Source: Soonwooa buanensis
Lineage (GTDB): Bacteria > Bacteroidota > Bacteroidia > Flavobacteriales > Weeksellaceae
Reading direction: 5' to 3'
Length of the DNA stretch: 64,000 bases
NCBI RefSeq assembly: GCF_900167905.1
Contig: NZ_FUYZ01000011.1
Location: forward strand, 57,179-121,178
The notes beneath the pieces were generated by a model. The model did not search any database, had not been told where the DNA came from, and saw only the letters and a program-made list of their open reading frames with translations. Positions 17,190 to 26,018 of the stretch are shown piece after piece. Position 1 is the first letter of the stretch. Each line of letters begins with the position of its first letter. A program made the translations under genes and the position numbers.

Positions 17190-17975
17190 TTATTTAGCAG
17201 TTTTTTTTGATGGCAACTTCGTTTTCATGTCTTTAATATCTTGTTTTAATTCTAAAAAGAGATCTTTAACATTTTGTCCAGAAAACTCGTCTGCATCAAA
17301 CTCTTGTGTAGAGATAGAACAGGCAAACTCCCAAATCTCTCTAACATCCGTTAGCGGGATTTGTAGTGGCTCGTAGAAGTTATTGTCTGATTTAACACAA
17401 ATGAAATTGGCCTCATTAAACTGAAAACGCTTATAAAGTATACCATCATTAGTGGTTATAAAGACATAGGTTTTATCAATTTTGAGATCGGAAAGGTTTT
17501 CGACATATTTGCCAACGATGTAGGTACCGTCTTTATATGGAGGCATCGAGTCGCCACTTGCCGGGAAAGCGCGGTATTTTCCGTTTCTAAGAAAGGGTAG
17601 AGATATGGTCTGGAGACCCTCGATATATTCTGGATCGCTATAACCGTTGAGGTAACCCATTGATGCTTTTTGAGGGATAATTTCGATTTGGTTATTTCCT
17701 GCAATATCAACTGCAATTGGGATCAAAATACGATTGTCTGGCAAGTTGAGCATTTTCTCCAAAGGATATTTTCTAATATCAACAGATACCAAAAGATCGA
17801 TACTAATTTGGAAATATTTAGAAATCCGAAGTAGCAATTCTATAGGTGGCTCTGAGGTTCCATCTTCGTATTTTGCATATCGAACGCGCGTGATAAACAG
17901 GGAGTCTGCTAACTTCTGCTGCGAGTATTCTTGTCGGGCTCTTAAAAAGCGAATGTTATCTGATAAAATTGACAT
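17190..17975 (-). CDS. XRE-family regulator with S24 (LexA/CI-like) peptidase domain
   Basis: 261 residues. Residues 1-65 form a helix-turn-helix (NIRFLRARQEYSQQKLADSL). The rest is an S24 domain with FPASGDSMPP (catalytic Ser) and GILYKRF (catalytic Lys), and KASMGYL as a possible cleavage-site region. Such proteins can be self-cleaving repressors of stress or prophage genes; in Flavobacteriia, orphan chromosomal versions are common. No prophage genes surround it. A Lys-rich tail ends the protein. Confidence 0.87.
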   Translation of the reverse strand: MSILSDNIRFLRARQEYSQQKLADSLFITRVRYAKYEDGTSEPPIELLLRISKYFQISIDLLVSVDIRKYPLEKMLNLPDNRILIPIAVDIAGNNQIEIIPQKASMGYLNGYSDPEYIEGLQTISLPFLRNGKYRAFPASGDSMPPYKDGTYIVGKYVENLSDLKIDKTYVFITTNDGILYKRFQFNEANFICVKSDNNFYEPLQIPLTDVREIWEFACSISTQEFDADEFSGQNVKDLFLELKQDIKDMKTKLPSKKTAK

Positions 17976-18081
17976 TGTTATTATTTATACCAACAAATAT
18001 AGTTAAAAATGATACAAATAGTAACTTTCTGATTGTTAAATTTTGGGATAAAAAGTAAATGTTATGATTTCGAATAAGATA

Positions 18082-18843
18082 TTAATCCTTCAAATATTGG
18101 AGGATTTTTTGTGTTAAATATTCTCGCTCTTCTGCAGTAGCATCATTGTCCATACTACTGTGATTGATGTTAGTAAAATCAACAGTCATTTTATATTTTG
18201 ACTTTTCGACATCAGTTGGTAGTACGCCTTCGTCTGCTGGATAATCGTTTGATCGTAAAGTGTATATTTTGGGTTGCGAGGTGAGTGGTAATTTCATTCG
18301 ACGGTTGTCCATTGCAATCATTTTGTCAACTAAATGAGGATATTTGTGCCCAAATAATACAGTCATGTCACCACCGTTAGAATGGCCTATTAATACCAAT
18401 TTTTTATAATTAAGTTGCGGATGATTTTCTTTTATTTTGTTAAGAGCAAAAAGTATATTTTGCACACCTCTTTCCCAGTTTGGCATTCTGGTTTCGTTTA
18501 GCTTTCCGGTCATTGCTAAAAGTTCGTCGGTTTTTAACTCATGTTGAACACTAACAACAAAGTAACCTTTCGAAGCTAAAAATTCCACAAGATAATTGTA
18601 AGCGTCAATATAGTCTGTGCCACGATTTTCGCCATAACCATGACTAAAAATAATGGGAACTCCGTTAGCCAATTTTGGATTATTAGGTTGATAAATTGCA
18701 ACAGGAATTGGACGACTTCTGACGTTGTCAAAATAAGTAATGGTATCGATTTTAGTAGCGTAGGGTGTATTATCAACAGCTTTGGTTTTTACGCCACATT
18801 GTAGAAGTAATAGGCATAAAATAAGAATTGTTAAAAACTTCAT
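18082..18843 (-). CDS. Alpha/beta hydrolase lipoprotein
   Basis: 253 residues. The signal FLTILILCLLLLQCGVK marks a lipoprotein with Cys16. The body is an alpha/beta hydrolase: PIIFSHGYGENRG is the oxyanion-hole HG region, VLIGHSNGG is the nucleophile elbow with the catalytic Ser, and a C-terminal NINHSSM carries a candidate catalytic His. Resembles dienelactone-hydrolase-like or acetylhydrolase-type esterases. The substrate is unknown. It is probably tethered in the envelope. Confidence 0.85.
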   Translation of the reverse strand: MKFLTILILCLLLLQCGVKTKAVDNTPYATKIDTITYFDNVRSRPIPVAIYQPNNPKLANGVPIIFSHGYGENRGTDYIDAYNYLVEFLASKGYFVVSVQHELKTDELLAMTGKLNETRMPNWERGVQNILFALNKIKENHPQLNYKKLVLIGHSNGGDMTVLFGHKYPHLVDKMIAMDNRRMKLPLTSQPKIYTLRSNDYPADEGVLPTDVEKSKYKMTVDFTNINHSSMDNDATAEEREYLTQKILQYLKD

Positions 18844-18987
18844 TTGTTTTTATTTTAAACTTAATTGTAATGTTAATAGATTAAAACTTAATGTCGATAT
18901 CTTAGTTTTTAAGATTTATTAGTAATCAATAATAGACTTCTTAAATGCTTCCAATCTTATAAATCGAGTTTAAAAAAATACATATAA

Positions 18988-19018
18988 AAGCCTCAAATAA
19001 TTTAACTACTTGAGGCTT
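18988..19018. terminator. Hairpin terminator after ridA
   Basis: Nine-base perfect arms AAGCCTCAA / TTGAGGCTT followed on the minus strand by a T-rich stretch, 19 bases beyond the ridA-like stop. Confidence 0.75.
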
Positions 19019-19036
19019 CTATATTATTACTTTAAC

Positions 19037-19411
19037 TTAAACTCTCTCAGCTGTACATTCAACTTCGATAAGGCAACCACCATTTAGTGGACCAATTGGG
19101 ATGATACAACGTACTGGCTTATGATCACCGAAAAACTCGGTGTAGACTCTATTAACGTCCGCCCAATAAGCAATATCTGTAATATAAACCACCATTCTGA
19201 TAACCGAGGTTTTATCTTGTCCGAAAGCTTTTAGGACGTTTTCAACATTTTCTAGAGACAGTTTTGTTTGTGCTTCAATCCCTTCAGGAACTTCTTTCGT
19301 TACTGGATGTTTCGGAAGTTGACCAGATAGGTATAATACACCATTATGTTCGATAGCAGGCGAAAAATGCCCTGCTGGAGCTGGAAGCGAAGCGCTTTCT
19401 AAAATTTTCAT
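19037..19411 (-). CDS. RidA/YjgF/UK114 family protein
   Basis: 124 residues, full length for the family. Motifs are PAPAGHFSPAI, LYLSGQLP, the helix LENVENVLKAFG, and PVRCIIP, which keeps the Arg that holds the imine substrate in RidA enzymes, with IEVECTAE at the end. The usual reaction is hydrolysis of reactive enamine/imine intermediates from PLP enzymes; the YjgF family also has members without this activity. It is a single-gene unit with its own terminator. Confidence 0.9.
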   Translation of the reverse strand: MKILESASLPAPAGHFSPAIEHNGVLYLSGQLPKHPVTKEVPEGIEAQTKLSLENVENVLKAFGQDKTSVIRMVVYITDIAYWADVNRVYTEFFGDHKPVRCIIPIGPLNGGCLIEVECTAERV

Positions 19412-19518
19412 TGAGATTTATTTTTTTAAAGTTCGAAAATACTTTTTCTAAATGATATTTTTAGCATCAAAACTAAAAATCTTACGATACATCAATGTAA
19501 TCGCTTCAAAAGTCTTCT

Positions 19519-19527
19519 ATCTTTGCA
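19519..19527 (+). promoter_or_regulatory. Bacteroidota -7 box TATCTTTGC
   Basis: Exact TAnnTTTG element 27 bases upstream of the FMN reductase ATG. No clear TTG was identified at -33. Confidence 0.55.
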
Positions 19528-19553
19528 GAGTAAAATTATTAAAACAATAAAAA

Positions 19554-20105
19554 ATGAAAATATTAGCACTTTCTGGAAGTAACGCAGAAAATTCGATGAA
19601 CAGCATTTTGGTTAAATATGCAGCAAAACAATTCGGAGAAAATAACGAAGTAGAATTCTTTGATATGAACGATTTCGAAATGCCAATCTACAAACATGAA
19701 ATCGAAGTTAAATCTGGTGTTCCTGCAGAAGCTCAAAAGTTAGCTGACAAAATCGATGCTTCAGACGTTATTTTGTTATCGTTGCCAGAACATAACGGGA
19801 CTTATACAACCGCTTTCAAAAACGTATTTGACTGGGTTTCTAGAATTAAGGACAGAACCGTATGGAGCGAAGTGCCAATGTTATTAATGTCAACTTCTCC
19901 TGGTGCGAGAGGTGGTGCAGGTGTGTTAGAAGCGGCTAGCAAAAGATTCCCTTTCCATGGTGGTAATGTTGTTGAAACATTTTCGGTGCCTTTTTATCAA
20001 GATAATATTGACAAAAATGAAGGTCTTGTTAACGCCGATAAAATCAATGAGTTAAAAGAAAAAATTGTGAAAATTAAAGAACTTGAAACAATTTTAGAAA
20101 AGTAG
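19554..20105 (+). CDS. NADPH-dependent FMN reductase family protein
   Basis: 183-residue flavodoxin-like fold of the NADPH-dependent FMN reductase/azoreductase group. The N-terminal LALSGSNAENSMNSILVKYAA is the FMN phosphate loop, and LSLPEHNGTYTTAFKNVFDW is the second flavin-binding segment (PEYNxSxP region in relatives). Likely an intracellular NAD(P)H:quinone/FMN oxidoreductase. It has its own upstream -7 box and is separated from purM by a candidate RNA gene. Confidence 0.9.
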   Translation: MKILALSGSNAENSMNSILVKYAAKQFGENNEVEFFDMNDFEMPIYKHEIEVKSGVPAEAQKLADKIDASDVILLSLPEHNGTYTTAFKNVFDWVSRIKDRTVWSEVPMLLMSTSPGARGGAGVLEAASKRFPFHGGNVVETFSVPFYQDNIDKNEGLVNADKINELKEKIVKIKELETILEK

Positions 20106-20155
20106 AATTAAAATTTGTTTAGGATATTTATTCAAAAAGTTTTAATTTTGTCAAA

Positions 20156-20284
20156 AAGAACGAAAGTGAATATTCAGACCAATTTCTTGAAGCCGAGCTA
20201 TTATTCCAATAAAGGGAAAGTTGTGGGCTCTGAAATCCTGAACTAAAATACTGGCCGATAATCTGAAAGATTGTCGGCTTTTTT
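20156..20284 (+). ncRNA. Candidate structured small RNA (rod-shaped, possibly 6S-like)
   Basis: No ORF, yet a compact transcription unit: -7 box TAATTTTG at 20143-20150, a long irregular hairpin, then an intrinsic terminator. The rod is built from UUCAG (20173-20177)/CUGAA (20238-20242), AUUUC (20182-20186)/GAAAU (20232-20236), GAGC (20195-20198)/GCUC (20227-20230) and UUCC/GGAA capping a 7-base loop, separated by internal loops. Such a rod with a central opening is how 6S RNAs look, and Flavobacteria have a divergent 6S type; this identity is only a hypothesis. A purM leader element is the alternative, but the terminator is about 200 bases before purM. Confidence 0.45.
20254..20284 (+). terminator. 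Intrinsic terminator
   Basis: GCCGATAATC-TGAAA-GATTGTCGGC with one G-U pair, followed by six T. It ends the candidate RNA and would also stop read-through from the FMN reductase gene. Confidence 0.85.
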
Positions 20285-20486
20285 ATTGTCCTTTTTTGGA
20301 TGATAATTGGCTAGCAAACAATATAGTTTGAAATAAATCTGAAAGTCCTAGCAAATTGTTGCAGGCAAAATGAAAAGTGAAAATGAAATACGGCATTGTC
20401 GGATTTCGACCTGGAGCTAAAGGCGTAAGACTTAATCTATTTTGCGTCTTTGGTTTTCCAAAACAATCTAAAAAGTAAAAAGAATC

Positions 20487-21476
20487 ATGAGCAACACTTA
20501 CAAGTCAGCTGGCGTTGACAAAGAAGAAGGTTACAAAACCGTAGACAAGATAAAATCTGCTGTGGCAGAAACGCATAACAAAAACGTACTTAATAATTTA
20601 GGAAGTTTTGGTGCTTTCTATGAAATTGGAAACTATAAAAATCCAGTTTTGGTATCGGGTACAGATGGCGTTGGTACAAAGTTAAAAGTGGCTTTGGATA
20701 CCAAACAATACGATTCTATCGGTGTTGACTGTTTTGCAATGTGTGCTAACGACATCCTTTGTCATGGTGCAAAACCTTTATTTTTCCTAGATTATTTGGC
20801 TTGTGGTAAGTTAGATTCTGACATTGCTGCCGAGATTGTTCTAGGAATGGTGAAAGCTTGTAAAGACAACGAATGTGCCTTAATCGGTGGCGAAACTGCA
20901 GAAATGCCAGGAATGTATCAACCAGGCGATTACGATGTTGCAGGATTTTGCGTGGGTATCGTAGAAAAAGATCAAATTATTGATGGTTCAAAAATCAAAA
21001 CTGGAGACAAAATTATCGCTTTGCCGAGTTCTGGTTTCCATTCTAATGGTTTTTCTTTGGTGAGAAAAGTATTCCCAAATTTTGAAGAAGAATTTGAAGG
21101 AAAACCTTTGTACGAAACGCTTTTGGTACCGACAAGATTATATTATCAAGATATTCATAAATTGTTAAATGAAGTGCCTTTGCATGGTATCGCACACATT
21201 ACTGGTGGCGGATTGTACGAGAATATTCCTAGGATTATTGGTGATGGACTTTGTGCAACTATTAATGCTTCAAAAATCAAAATTCCAAGTATAATGTTGG
21301 AATTAGAAAAACGTGGAGGCATCGCAAGAGAAGAGATGTTCGGGACTTTCAATATGGGCGTTGGGATGATCGTTGTTGTTGATGCAGATCACGCACACAA
21401 AGTTCTTGAACTTCTTGATGACGCTTACGAAATTGGAGAAATCACAGAAGGAAACGAGAAAATCGTTTTGTTGTAA
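20487..21476 (+). CDS. purM: Phosphoribosylformylglycinamidine cyclo-ligase (AIR synthetase)
   Basis: Fifth step of de novo purine synthesis: ATP-dependent closure of FGAM to AIR. At 329 residues it is standard length. Recognised by the N-terminal YKSAGVDKEEGYKTVDKI, the VSGTDGVGTKLKVA nucleotide/substrate loop, CANDILCHGAKPLFFLDYLA and GETAEMPGMYQPGDYDVAGF, all characteristic of PurM. It is followed by purN and purH, an uncommon but coherent purine cluster. The 200-base gap after the upstream terminator holds no ORF and presumably its promoter. Confidence 0.97.
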   Translation: MSNTYKSAGVDKEEGYKTVDKIKSAVAETHNKNVLNNLGSFGAFYEIGNYKNPVLVSGTDGVGTKLKVALDTKQYDSIGVDCFAMCANDILCHGAKPLFFLDYLACGKLDSDIAAEIVLGMVKACKDNECALIGGETAEMPGMYQPGDYDVAGFCVGIVEKDQIIDGSKIKTGDKIIALPSSGFHSNGFSLVRKVFPNFEEEFEGKPLYETLLVPTRLYYQDIHKLLNEVPLHGIAHITGGGLYENIPRIIGDGLCATINASKIKIPSIMLELEKRGGIAREEMFGTFNMGVGMIVVVDADHAHKVLELLDDAYEIGEITEGNEKIVLL

Positions 21477-21486
21477 CATGTAAAAA

Positions 21487-21541
21487 GTATAATGTACAAC
21501 GTAAGATGGAGCTAATATACATTTTACACTGTACATTATAC
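21487..21541. repeat. 12-bp inverted repeat between purM and purN
   Basis: GTATAATGTACA (21487-21498) and its exact complement TGTACATTATAC (21530-21541) flank 31 bases. TGTACA-type cores also recur at 21544. In mRNA the pair would form a hairpin ending 11 bases before the purN ATG. Confidence 0.6.
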
Positions 21542-21552
21542 ATTGTACAAGT

Positions 21553-22116
21553 ATGAAAAAGATTACAATTTTAGTTTCTGGTTCTGGTACCAATTTGCAA
21601 AGAATTATTGATTGTATTGAGGCAAACGAGATACAAAATGCGAAAATCAACCTTGTTGTTGCTGATCGCGAATGTTTTGGATTAGAAAGAGCGGCTAAAC
21701 ATCAGATTGACAATGTTTTAATCCCTAGAGGAAAAGCTTTTTCTGATGAGTTGGATAAGATAATTCCGAAAGATACAGATTTGATTATTTTGGCGGGTTT
21801 TCTGTCAATTCTTAAATCAGATTTCTGTCAGAAGTGGGATAAAAAGATGATTAATATTCATCCATCGTTGTTGCCGAAATTTGGAGGAAAAGGAATGTGG
21901 GGACATCATGTTCACGAAGCGGTTATTGAAGCTAAAGAAAAGGAGAGTGGTGCAACTGTTCATTATGTGACTTCTGGTGTTGACGAAGGCGATATTATTT
22001 TGCAAGGAAAAGTTGCATTAGATGAAAAGGAAACTGCCGAAAGTTTAGCTCAAAAGATTCACCTTGTTGAATATGAAATTTTTCCTAAAGCAATCAATAA
22101 AGTCTTAAATCCGTAA
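21553..22116 (+). CDS. purN: Phosphoribosylglycinamide formyltransferase (GAR transformylase)
   Basis: Folate-dependent formylation of GAR to FGAR (third step of purine synthesis). 187 residues, typical for PurN. Motifs: ILVSGSGTNLQRIID phosphate loop, LAGFLSIL, NIHPSLLPKFGGKG with catalytic Asn and His, and VTSGVDEGDII with the catalytic Asp. Start at 21553 (MKKITILVSGSGTN). The spacing of 76 bases from purM contains an inverted repeat. Confidence 0.96.
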   Translation: MKKITILVSGSGTNLQRIIDCIEANEIQNAKINLVVADRECFGLERAAKHQIDNVLIPRGKAFSDELDKIIPKDTDLIILAGFLSILKSDFCQKWDKKMINIHPSLLPKFGGKGMWGHHVHEAVIEAKEKESGATVHYVTSGVDEGDIILQGKVALDEKETAESLAQKIHLVEYEIFPKAINKVLNP

Positions 22117-22304
22117 GTATTTTATTTAAAGTAAATTTATTTTAAAATGTATAACAATATGTTTATTAGTTGTTAAAGTGTATTTTAATTAAATTAAAGC
22201 TTTAAGTAAAATTAAAAATAGAAGAAAGTAATAAATTTATAAATCCGGAGGTGAAAGAACCGGTAAACTGCAGTTTTGAAATAGCTGTAAAAAGTAATAT
22301 TGAA

Positions 22305-23819
22305 ATGAAAAAAAGAGCATTAATTAGTGTTTCAGACAAAAGTGGATTGCAAGATTTTGCAAAGTTTCTAGAGCAAAACAACTGGGAATTAATTTCTACA
22401 GGAGGAACTTTTAAACATCTAAAAGACGCAGGTCTTAATCCAATTCAGATTGATGAAGTGACCGATTTTCCTGAGATGTTGGACGGTCGTGTAAAGACAT
22501 TACATCCAAAAGTACATGGTGGACTTCTTGCGGTTCGTGATAATGAAGAACACATGAACACCGTTAAAGATCATGAAATCGGACTTATCGATATGGTTAT
22601 TGTTAATCTTTATCCATTTTTCGAAAACGCTAACAAAGATATTTCATTAGACGAAAAAGTTGAATTTATCGATATTGGTGGACCTTCTATGCTTCGTTCT
22701 GCTGCTAAGAACTTTAAATCCGTTACAGTTATCACCAATGTTGAAGATTATGATTTGGTAAAGCAAGAAATGGAAACTTCTGGTGATACAACTTTAGAAA
22801 CTAGAAAAACGCTTGCTGGTAAAGTATTCAACTTGACATCTGCTTATGATGCGGCGATTGCAAAGATGTTGTTGGATGAAGAATATCCACAATATCTAAA
22901 TGCTTCTTACAAAAAGGTTGCTGACCTTCGTTATGGAGAAAATCCACACCAATCGGCTGCTTATTATGTTTCGACTATCGAAAATGGCGCGATGAAAGAT
23001 TTTGAACAACTTGGAGGTAAAGAGTTGTCTTTCAATAATTTGAGAGATATGGATCTTTGTTGGAAGGTTGTTACAGAATTTAAAGAAGAGATGGCTTGTT
23101 GTGCGGTTAAGCACTCGACGCCTTGTGGTGTTGCGATTGGTACTTCGGCTTTAGAAACTTATCAAAAGACTTTTGAGTGCGATCCAGTTTCAATTTTTGG
23201 AGGAATCGTAGCGATGAATTATACTGTTGACGCGCCAACTGCTGAAGAGCTTAACAAGACTTTTTTAGAGATTGTTATGGCGCCAGATTTTACAGCAGAA
23301 GCTTTAGAAATTTTAAATAAGAAAAAAAATCTTCGCGTTATCAAAATCAAAAATGCTGTTTCTGACAAGCAAACTTGGGTTAAGGTTGATGGCGGAATAT
23401 TGGTTCAAGACAATGATAATCAGTTTTCTAACGATATTAAAGTTGTTACAGAAACGCAACCAACTGAAGCACTAAGAAAAGCTTTATTGTTCTCGCAACG
23501 TGTTGTTAAATATGTAAAGTCAAACGCAATTGTTGTGTCAAATGGCATCCAAGCGTTCGGAATTGGCGGTGGTCAAGTTAACAGAATTTGGGCAACACAA
23601 CAAGCCATTGAAAGAGCAAAAAAGAAATTCTCTGGTGATTTGGTTTTGGCTTCTGACGCGTTTTTCCCTTTCAGAGATGTTGTTGATTTCTGCGCTCAGG
23701 AAGGTATTACAGCAATTATTCAACCTGGCGGAAGTATGAAGGATCAAGAAAGTATTGATGCTGCTAATGAGCACAAAATCCCAATGATGTTCACAGGAAT
23801 GAGACATTTTTTCCATTAA
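22305..23819 (+). CDS. purH: Bifunctional AICAR transformylase / IMP cyclohydrolase
   Basis: Last two steps of IMP synthesis. The N-terminal IMP cyclohydrolase (MGS-like) domain shows [11 protein letters not shown] and [13 protein letters not shown]; the C-terminal transformylase domain shows RYGENPHQ, the catalytic [11 protein letters not shown] and the [10 protein letters not shown] end segment. 504 residues from the ATG at 22305, as expected. A GTG start at 22251 would add 18 residues without PurH similarity and contains the palindrome AAACTGCAGTTT (22265-22276), so it is rejected. Followed by a strong terminator. Confidence 0.97.
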   Translation: MKKRALISVSDKSGLQDFAKFLEQNNWELISTGGTFKHLKDAGLNPIQIDEVTDFPEMLDGRVKTLHPKVHGGLLAVRDNEEHMNTVKDHEIGLIDMVIVNLYPFFENANKDISLDEKVEFIDIGGPSMLRSAAKNFKSVTVITNVEDYDLVKQEMETSGDTTLETRKTLAGKVFNLTSAYDAAIAKMLLDEEYPQYLNASYKKVADLRYGENPHQSAAYYVSTIENGAMKDFEQLGGKELSFNNLRDMDLCWKVVTEFKEEMACCAVKHSTPCGVAIGTSALETYQKTFECDPVSIFGGIVAMNYTVDAPTAEELNKTFLEIVMAPDFTAEALEILNKKKNLRVIKIKNAVSDKQTWVKVDGGILVQDNDNQFSNDIKVVTETQPTEALRKALLFSQRVVKYVKSNAIVVSNGIQAFGIGGGQVNRIWATQQAIERAKKKFSGDLVLASDAFFPFRDVVDFCAQEGITAIIQPGGSMKDQESIDAANEHKIPMMFTGMRHFFH

Positions 23820-23850
23820 AAAAATTAATAGATTAAGTAATAGTTTGTTG

Positions 23851-23888
23851 CATCGCCCGAGTTTTTGACTTGGGCGATGTTTTTTTTA
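23851..23888 (+). terminator. Intrinsic terminator of the pur cluster
   Basis: CATCGCCC / GGGCGATG stem extended inward by GAGT/ACTT, followed by a run of T. Strong rho-independent type. Confidence 0.9.
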
Positions 23889-23934
23889 TTTAAGACAAAA
23901 AAAGCTAAATTGTATTGTTCTTTAAATTTTAAAA

Positions 23935-24360
23935 ATGATAAGACCAGTACAAGCAAATGACGCCAGTCGAATTTCTGAACTTTTAGCACAAATGGGATAT
24001 CCAAATACAGAATCTTTTATGTCTTCTAAAATTTCAAAATTCCTTAAAGATGAGAATGAAAATAGTTTGGTTTATGAAGAAAATGAAAAAGTTTTGGGAT
24101 TTATTTCCATGCATTTTATTCCTCAAATTGCGGTGGAAGGTGATTTTGCGAGAATCAGTTATTTGGTGGTTGACGAAAATACACGTGGTAAAAATATTGG
24201 CAAAAAACTACTTGATTATTGTGAAAAACTAGCGGTGGAAAAAAATTGTGATAGGATAGAATTGCATAGTAATTTTACGCGTGAGGCGGCGCACCGATTT
24301 TATTTCCGAGAAGGCTATCTGGATGTTCCAAAGTATTTGGTGAAATATCTTCAGAAATAA
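23935..24360 (+). CDS. GNAT family N-acetyltransferase
   Basis: 141 residues. IRPVQANDASRISELLAQMG is the usual N-terminal GNAT helix, ISYLVVDENTRGKNIGKKLL carries the acetyl-CoA loop (RGKNIGKK), and the C-terminal HRFYFREGY is typical of single-domain acetyltransferases. Substrate unknown. It lies between the pur terminator and the phosphatase gene, 72 bases before the latter. Confidence 0.9.
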   Translation: MIRPVQANDASRISELLAQMGYPNTESFMSSKISKFLKDENENSLVYEENEKVLGFISMHFIPQIAVEGDFARISYLVVDENTRGKNIGKKLLDYCEKLAVEKNCDRIELHSNFTREAAHRFYFREGYLDVPKYLVKYLQK

Positions 24361-24432
24361 ATTTTGCATTTTTTTGAGTTTTTGAAGAAGAACCAAATTC
24401 TTCTTTTTAATTTTGTGGAAAATAATTTTTAA

Positions 24433-25263
24433 ATGAAATATTTTAATTGGATTGTTGGTGGCGCAATGTTGTTGGGAGTAAGTGCTTGTCAAACAACACA
24501 CAAGACTGTAGAATACACACAACAAACAAAACCAGCTTATCAAAATTTACAAGTTGATGGAAAGCTTTATGCAGCATTTTTTCAGCAGAGAGCCGCCGAA
24601 TACCAAGCCTTGTGCCAACAAGCTTATAATGTTGCACAATTCCGATTGGATGAGGCCTTAGCAAAAAAATCAGCTAAACCTTTAGCGATTGTAACCGACA
24701 TTGACGAAACCTTTATGGACAATTCTTATTATGCTGTGGAAATGGCTAAAGAGGGAAAAATCTATGACTTACAAAGTTGGAAAAATTGGACGTCAAAAGG
24801 GATTGCAAAGCCACTTTCTGGGTCTTTAGATTTCTTTAATTATGCGGCATCAAAAGGTGTTCAGATTTTCTATATCACCAACCGAAACGAAGACGAGCGT
24901 GCTGGGACGGTTGCCAATTTAGAACGTTATAAGTTTCCTATCCAAAGTCCTAAAAATGTGATTTTGCGAAGCAAAGAAAGTAGTAAGGAAAACCGTCGTC
25001 AAGATGTTGCAAAAAATTATGACATCGTGATGTTGTTAGGTGATAGTTTGACAGATTTTTCGTCTTTGTTTGATAATCATCCAAGTGAGGAAAAGCGTGC
25101 TCAAGCTGTACAAACACTTAAAAATGAATTTGGAAAGAAGTTTATTGTTCTTCCAAATGTTGGTTATGGCGATTGGGAATCTGCGGTGTTTGACTATAAA
25201 AATGATTTACCACAAGCCAAAAGAGATTCGATTTTATATAATATTGTGAAATCAAATCCTTAA
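24433..25263 (+). CDS. 5'-nucleotidase, lipoprotein e(P4) family (HAD acid phosphatase)
   Basis: 276-residue outer-membrane-type lipoprotein phosphatase. The lipobox is in GVSACQTT (Cys19). The HAD class C-type motif VTDIDETFMDNSYY supplies the nucleophile Asp89 and acid/base Asp91; IFYITNRNEDER is motif II and LLGDSLTDFS motif IV. Members dephosphorylate nucleotides such as NMN or AMP at the cell surface, enabling uptake of nucleosides. Located just after purine genes, though with its own unit; a T-rich terminator follows. Confidence 0.92.
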   Translation: MKYFNWIVGGAMLLGVSACQTTHKTVEYTQQTKPAYQNLQVDGKLYAAFFQQRAAEYQALCQQAYNVAQFRLDEALAKKSAKPLAIVTDIDETFMDNSYYAVEMAKEGKIYDLQSWKNWTSKGIAKPLSGSLDFFNYAASKGVQIFYITNRNEDERAGTVANLERYKFPIQSPKNVILRSKESSKENRRQDVAKNYDIVMLLGDSLTDFSSLFDNHPSEEKRAQAVQTLKNEFGKKFIVLPNVGYGDWESAVFDYKNDLPQAKRDSILYNIVKSNP

Positions 25264-25279
25264 AAAATTTATCATACAT

Positions 25280-25318
25280 AAAAAAGCAGTTTTTAAAATA
25301 ATTAAAAACTGCTTTTTT
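25280..25318. terminator. Bidirectional hairpin terminator
   Basis: AAAAAAGCAGTTTTTAA / TTAAAAACTGCTTTTTT long stem between the convergent e(P4) and small membrane-protein genes. Confidence 0.85.
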
Positions 25319-25337
25319 ATTGTTAGTTGGTTGACTA

Positions 25338-25586
25338 TTAGAATATTCCGCCGCCAACGATAAGTCTTGCAAATCCTAAAACCATTGCAATAGAACACAT
25401 AATAATACCTGCCATTGCGTTGGATTTTGATGTGCCGTCTTCTTTACCATGTGCAACGATACTTACAACTAATCCGATTAACGCAAACGGAATGTTGATC
25501 CAGTTAAAAGCGCCTAAACATGGGATAAAACCAAGCAACATACCGAAGATGGAGAGGATACCAAGAATTAATGCAATTGTTCTCAT
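25338..25586 (-). CDS. Small membrane protein (DUF4190-like)
   Basis: 82 residues with two or three hydrophobic segments (IALILGILSIFGMLLGFIP, INIPFALIGLVVSIVAHG, AGIIMCSIAMVLGFARLIV). The Gly/Ile-rich duplicated pattern and the KEDGTSKSNAMAGIIM turn resemble DUF4190-type CCC-motif membrane proteins that sit beside DUF2752 proteins. Function unknown. It follows the DUF2752 gene by six bases and is probably co-transcribed. Confidence 0.75.
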   Translation of the reverse strand: MRTIALILGILSIFGMLLGFIPCLGAFNWINIPFALIGLVVSIVAHGKEDGTSKSNAMAGIIMCSIAMVLGFARLIVGGGIF

Positions 25587-25592
25587 AAATAT

Positions 25593-25919
25593 TTATTTTC
25601 TTAAATTTTTAGTGTGATAGGTTATTAAAAGTCCTGCATTAATTAACAGTCCGAAGAATATAAAAATACTAGCTTTATTTAGTTGAAAAGCCTTCTGAAA
25701 GTTAAGATTTTTAATTTCGAAAAAGGCGCGTGACGAGCCACAAAGTACACATGTTTTCCCTTCTAATTGCGATGGACAAGTCGGTATTTTGCTTAGCAAG
25801 AAATCCTGATTTGTGAAAAATACAAGTGATAAAACCAGAATTGAAATAAGCCCTGAAATTTGCCAAACGATGAAGATGGCTTTTTGTAGTTCGGTGTTGG
25901 TTTTTAAGGCTTGGATCAA
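25593..25919 (-). CDS. DUF2752 family membrane protein
   Basis: 108 residues with two or three TM helices. The diagnostic block is CPSQLEGKTCVLCGSSRAFFEI, matching the CPxxxxTGxxCxxCGxTRA signature of DUF2752. The family is uncharacterised and frequently paired with DUF4190-like proteins, as here. Start at 25919; an overlapping out-of-frame ORF on the same strand is ignored. Confidence 0.85.
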   Translation of the reverse strand: MIQALKTNTELQKAIFIVWQISGLISILVLSLVFFTNQDFLLSKIPTCPSQLEGKTCVLCGSSRAFFEIKNLNFQKAFQLNKASIFIFFGLLINAGLLITYHTKNLRK

Positions 25920-26018
25920 ATGCGTTTATGTTTCTTTTTGTAGCTTCTAAATTATGAGAAAATGTCAAATTCTAGACTTCGTTAATTTTTTCTGTAAAAT
26001 GCATTGCAGTAATGTTGA

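Noticed and set aside
20290..20486. Purine or other known riboswitch before purM
   Set aside because: No conserved purine-aptamer core or other recognised aptamer consensus was seen.
22251..22304. GTG start for PurH
   Set aside because: The added residues have no PurH similarity and cover a palindrome; [15 protein letters not shown] at 22305 is canonical.
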